Below, one piece after another: positions 61,954 to 64,000 of a stretch of DNA of 64,000 nucleotides. Made by a program: the position numbers and the translations under genes. The DNA lies in assembly GCA_049472395.1 (NCBI GenBank), contig JBLIRR010000016.1:57192-121191 (forward strand), in the 5' to 3' direction. The DNA comes from JBLIRR01 sp049472395. GTDB taxonomy: Bacteria > SZUA-182 > DTGQ01 > JBLIRR01. Numbering within the stretch: the first letter of the stretch is position 1; the number at the start of each line of letters is the position of its first letter. The notes under the pieces were generated by a model. It was not told the DNA's origin. It saw only the letters and a program-made list of their open reading frames with translations, and did no database searches.

Positions 61954-61993
61954 CCGGGCATTCGGCAGAATGGAAGTATCACTCAATGCCCGG
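61954..61993 (-). terminator. Hairpin after the cohesin/GGLF gene
   Basis: Perfect 9-bp stem CCGGGCATT/AATGCCCGG with a 22-nt loop, 15 bp past the stop of the 62009 gene, between it and the C25 gene. An AT-rich stretch follows on the minus strand. Confidence 0.65.
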
Positions 61994-62008
61994 TTATTTT
62001 AAAAAATG

Positions 62009-63103
62009 TTACCACAGGCTAAAAAGGGCCTTTGTCGATAATGAAGTTGGAGCTCCGAATAAACTAACGCCGGTAGAAGAGATGCCTCCTGGAGTTCCTA
62101 ATAAACTACTACTGGCAGAAGATGTTACACCCGAAGTCCCAAATAGACTGAGCCCACTGGTTGAAGTGCCGCTTGGTTTAGCGAATAAGCCACCGCTGGC
62201 AGAAGAGGTGCCGCCTGGAGTTACGAATAGGCCGCCACTACTTGTTGAGGTCCCGCTTGGTTTAGCGAATAAGCCGCCACTGGCAGAAGAGGTGCCGCCT
62301 GAAGGTGTGAATAAGCCACCACTACTCGTTGAGGTCCCGCTTGGTTTGGAAAATAAGCCTCCGCTGGCAGAAGAGGTGCCACCTGAAGGTGCGAATAAGC
62401 CACCACTACTCGTTGAGGTCCCGCTTGGTTTAGCGAATAAGCCGCCACTGGCAGAAGAGGTGCCGCCTGGAGTTACGAATAGGCCGCCACTACTTGTTGA
62501 GGTCCCGCTTGGTTTACTGAATAAGCCGCCACCGGTAGAAGACGTGCCACCTGAGGGTGTAAATAAGCTACCGCCAGAAGGCAGGCCAGTTGTGGCTCCA
62601 CTAAATATACCACCTGTACCACTAGTTGTAGGAGGGGGTGAGGGTGGAGTATATTTTTCAAATGAGCCATCCACTGGAATATATCCGATGATGTCATCAG
62701 TTAGACCAGCCAAAGTAAGAACTGTGTTTTTGGCATCTTTAACCCTAAAGGTTAATTTAACTAGATCTCCGGAACTATTATTTTTTATAGGGTCCAAAGA
62801 ATATCCGCCTATTCTCAGAGTATGATCTCCAATCAAATTAGCTCCAACCTGGTCAAAATTCAAAGTTAAATCAACTTGTTCAAGACTGACAAATTCAAAG
62901 ACAACGGGATCAAAAAGGAGATCAAGGCCTAGACTTTCAATCATACTTGAATTTTCCACTGATATGAATATATCAACAAGATCGTTTGACATTCCTGTTG
63001 TAGGACTTACTTTTATCGTCTCAGCATAGATTGTTGGCATGAATACCAAAATAAGTATAATAATTAATGCCCATATTCTTAAAAATTTTTGTACAGTTTT
63101 CAT
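62009..63103 (-). CDS. Secreted cohesin-domain protein with GGLF 14-residue repeats
   Basis: 364 residues from the ATG at 63103 (AAGGGG upstream); frame upstream of it is not needed. Signal peptide about 1-27 (ending TIYAE). A cohesin-type domain lies at about 28-150 (VSPTTGMSNDLVDIFISV; LGLDLLFDPVVFEFVSLEQV; DLVKLTFRVKDA). A Pro-rich hinge (YTPPSPPPTTSG) follows. Then come about 180 low-complexity residues in which a Leu-Phe pair recurs every 14 residues exactly: GGLF(A/S)KPSGTSTSS alternating with GGLF(V/T/A)(T/P)(P/S)GGTSSAS. The protein ends LFSLW. The cohesin could bind the dockerin of the neighbouring C25 peptidase. The repeat tail has no family I recognise; its pattern recalls Phe-Gly phase-forming repeats, but only by composition. 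Confidence 0.85.
   Translation of the reverse strand: MKTVQKFLRIWALIIILILVFMPTIYAETIKVSPTTGMSNDLVDIFISVENSSMIESLGLDLLFDPVVFEFVSLEQVDLTLNFDQVGANLIGDHTLRIGGYSLDPIKNNSSGDLVKLTFRVKDAKNTVLTLAGLTDDIIGYIPVDGSFEKYTPPSPPPTTSGTGGIFSGATTGLPSGGSLFTPSGGTSSTGGGLFSKPSGTSTSSGGLFVTPGGTSSASGGLFAKPSGTSTSSGGLFAPSGGTSSASGGLFSKPSGTSTSSGGLFTPSGGTSSASGGLFAKPSGTSTSSGGLFVTPGGTSSASGGLFAKPSGTSTSGLSLFGTSGVTSSASSSLLGTPGGISSTGVSLFGAPTSLSTKALFSLW
62012..62575 (-). repeat. Tandem 42-bp coding repeats (GGLF, 14-residue period)
   Basis: Leu-Phe (once Leu-Leu) pairs occur at 14-residue spacing in thirteen consecutive units. Units alternate in two types, giving an 84-bp higher-order repeat that is nearly identical in DNA in the central part (about 62180-62500). 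Confidence 0.92.
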
Positions 63104-63485
63104 AATAAAACCCCTTTCCCTAAATGTTAATAATTTTAATGTATATGCATATTTCCCGCTCAAAATATGGATATTTAATATACGATTCTAAATAAAAATT
63201 TTTCAGAAAGAAATGGATTTCATCGAAATGGCTACCCTTCTATTTTTTATAGAAGGTGATAATATAATAAATGGAACCTCTTTTCCTTCCAACATTAACT
63301 TTTACAGATCACCTCCTTAAAGAGTGCAGCTTGAAGAGTTAATAAATTATAGCAAAAATTAAATTTTCTGTCAATAAAATCGATGACTCATTTTAATGAT
63401 ATTATTACTACTCAATAAAAATTTAATCATTTATAAGAAATATAGCAAAATAAATGGAATAAATCAAGGCAAATAGCGGCGATCC
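63104..63485. other. 382-bp AT-rich region without a gene
   Basis: No gene seen. It contains a purine/pyrimidine-mixed AT-rich stretch and runs up to the terminal repeat of the insertion sequence. A short hairpin (ACCTTCTA/TAGAAGGT) lies at about 63234-63260 and may be a regulatory or terminator structure. Confidence 0.45.
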
Positions 63486-63661
63486 CAGCAATTCTCATTT
63501 TGAAAAATTAGCTAGGATTATTTTCATTTTCAGAGGTTAATAATTTATATTTTCATAAACAGTAAATTTATTCTGAGTAGTTATGAGCCTTCCGTATGAG
63601 CTCAATATTTTAATTTTTTTTCAGAATGTATGGAAAAATTTTCCGGTTTATAGTATGATCT

Positions 63662-63692
63662 CCTGAGAAATTATGAATGCTTTTTTCTCAGG
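63662..63692 (+). promoter_or_regulatory. Hairpin overlapping the transposase ribosome site
   Basis: CCTGAGAAA/TTTCTCAGG stem (63662-63670 and 63684-63692). The ribosome-binding AGGGG (63690-63694) is partly inside the 3' arm, 6 nt before the ATG, so folding could limit transposase translation. Confidence 0.5.
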
Positions 63693-63698
63693 GGAAAA

Positions 63699-64000
63699 AT
63701 GGGTGGAATTTTTACATTTGATCATTTAATCAGCTCATTAAAAGGGGCAATTGAAAATTTCCCAGACAGAAGGACAGGAAAGAATCTCACCTGGACCATT
63801 GAAGATGCTGCGTTAGGAGCCTTTTCAGTTTTTTTCACTCAGTGTCCTTCTTTTCTCGCCTATCAAAAAAGAATGGAAGAAACAAAAGGCAAAAGTAATG
63901 CACAAACACTATTCGGCATTGGAACGATACCCACCGATAATCATATTCGGAATCTTCTTGATCCAGTGCCTCCGGAAGTTGTATTTCCTGTATATGAGGA
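63699..64000 (+). CDS. Transposase, N-terminal part (runs off the window)
   Basis: First 100 residues of an IS transposase; the frame is open at the window end. Recognisable features are FPDRRTGKNLTWTIEDAALG, FFTQCPSFLAYQKRMEE, KSNAQTLFGIGTIPTDNHIR and NLLDPVPPE. They match the conserved N-terminus of a DDE transposase family found in many bacterial genomes (IS4/ISNCY-like). The catalytic DDE residues lie beyond the edge. AGGGGAAAA precedes the ATG. This could be the autonomous partner that mobilises the two MITE-like elements. Confidence 0.85.
   Translation, partial: MGGIFTFDHLISSLKGAIENFPDRRTGKNLTWTIEDAALGAFSVFFTQCPSFLAYQKRMEETKGKSNAQTLFGIGTIPTDNHIRNLLDPVPPEVVFPVYE

Larger units (their letters stand above)
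63486..64000 (+). mobile_element. Left end of an insertion sequence, cut by the window edge
   Basis: CAGCAATTCTCATTTTGA (63486-63503) matches the terminal inverted repeat of the two MITE-like elements. It is followed by 195 bp of noncoding sequence and then a transposase gene running off the window. The right end and target duplication cannot be seen. Confidence 0.6.

Noticed and set aside
61944..62825. Plus-strand Pro/Glu/Leu-rich open frame opposite the GGLF repeats
   Set aside because: It is the antisense of a 42-bp repeat. The minus frame has the signal peptide, cohesin domain and ribosome site.
1..64000. rRNA or tRNA genes
   Set aside because: I found no cloverleaf-like sequence with a TTCGA-type T-loop, or rRNA-like segment, that I could support by eye. 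A covariance-model search would settle this.

Overview
The window comes from an AT-rich chromosome of a diderm bacterium. A LolA lipoprotein chaperone implies an outer membrane, and a large share of the genes carry Sec signal peptides. The gene set suggests an uncultivated environmental, probably anaerobic lineage: a two-gene SUF system, a Pta phosphotransacetylase, a GH57/DUF3536 glucan enzyme with GlgX, HDOD and SpoIIE signalling, and cohesin/dockerin proteins with a C25 peptidase. I cannot name the phylum from the sequence alone, and I saw no rRNA or tRNA gene.

Layout. (1) 0.1-7 kb, minus strand: DsbA-like protein, SufB-SufC, a signalling operon (Cys-cluster protein, HDOD, hybrid histidine kinase) and a PPC/DUF296 protein. 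(2) 7.3-12.8 kb, plus strand: ftsK-lolA-polA behind a clear promoter. (3) 13-32 kb, plus strand: the unusual part of the window. Seven intact genes and one decayed copy encode secreted proteins that share a Trp/Pro-rich N-terminal domain (mature start Gln-Asn-Trp), Pro-Thr-Val-Ala linkers, and one to five copies of a roughly 115-residue beta-type module, called the GTW module here. Two related secreted Pro/Thr-rich genes precede them. Most copies have their own 3' hairpin, and several have long leaders with a hairpin followed by a GAAAGGAGG box more than 100 nt before the start codon. I do not recognise this family.

(4) 32.4-40.8 kb, mostly plus strand: nitroreductase, GH57 enzyme, TruB, alkaline-phosphatase-superfamily protein and Slt-type lytic transglycosylase, with a minus-strand secreted Ser/Thr/Leu-rich protein among them. 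(5) 40.8-45.4 kb, minus strand: DUF885 peptidase, ATP-grasp protein, SAM methyltransferase and SagB-type oxidoreductase in one compact operon. (6) 45.9-53.7 kb, plus strand: a partner-switching operon (STAS antagonist, anti-sigma-type kinase, HDOD, PAS-SpoIIE phosphatase), then pta and glgX. (7) 53.6-63.1 kb, minus strand: response regulator, TPR protein, beta-helix surface protein, C25 peptidase with cohesin and dockerin, and a cohesin protein whose tail repeats GGLF with an exact 14-residue period. (8) The right edge holds the left end of an insertion sequence.

Two palindromic non-autonomous elements (7085-7208 and 45450-45696) share terminal inverted repeats with that IS end. Each is flanked by a perfect 9-bp direct repeat. 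One has landed immediately upstream of the promoter of the DUF885 operon.
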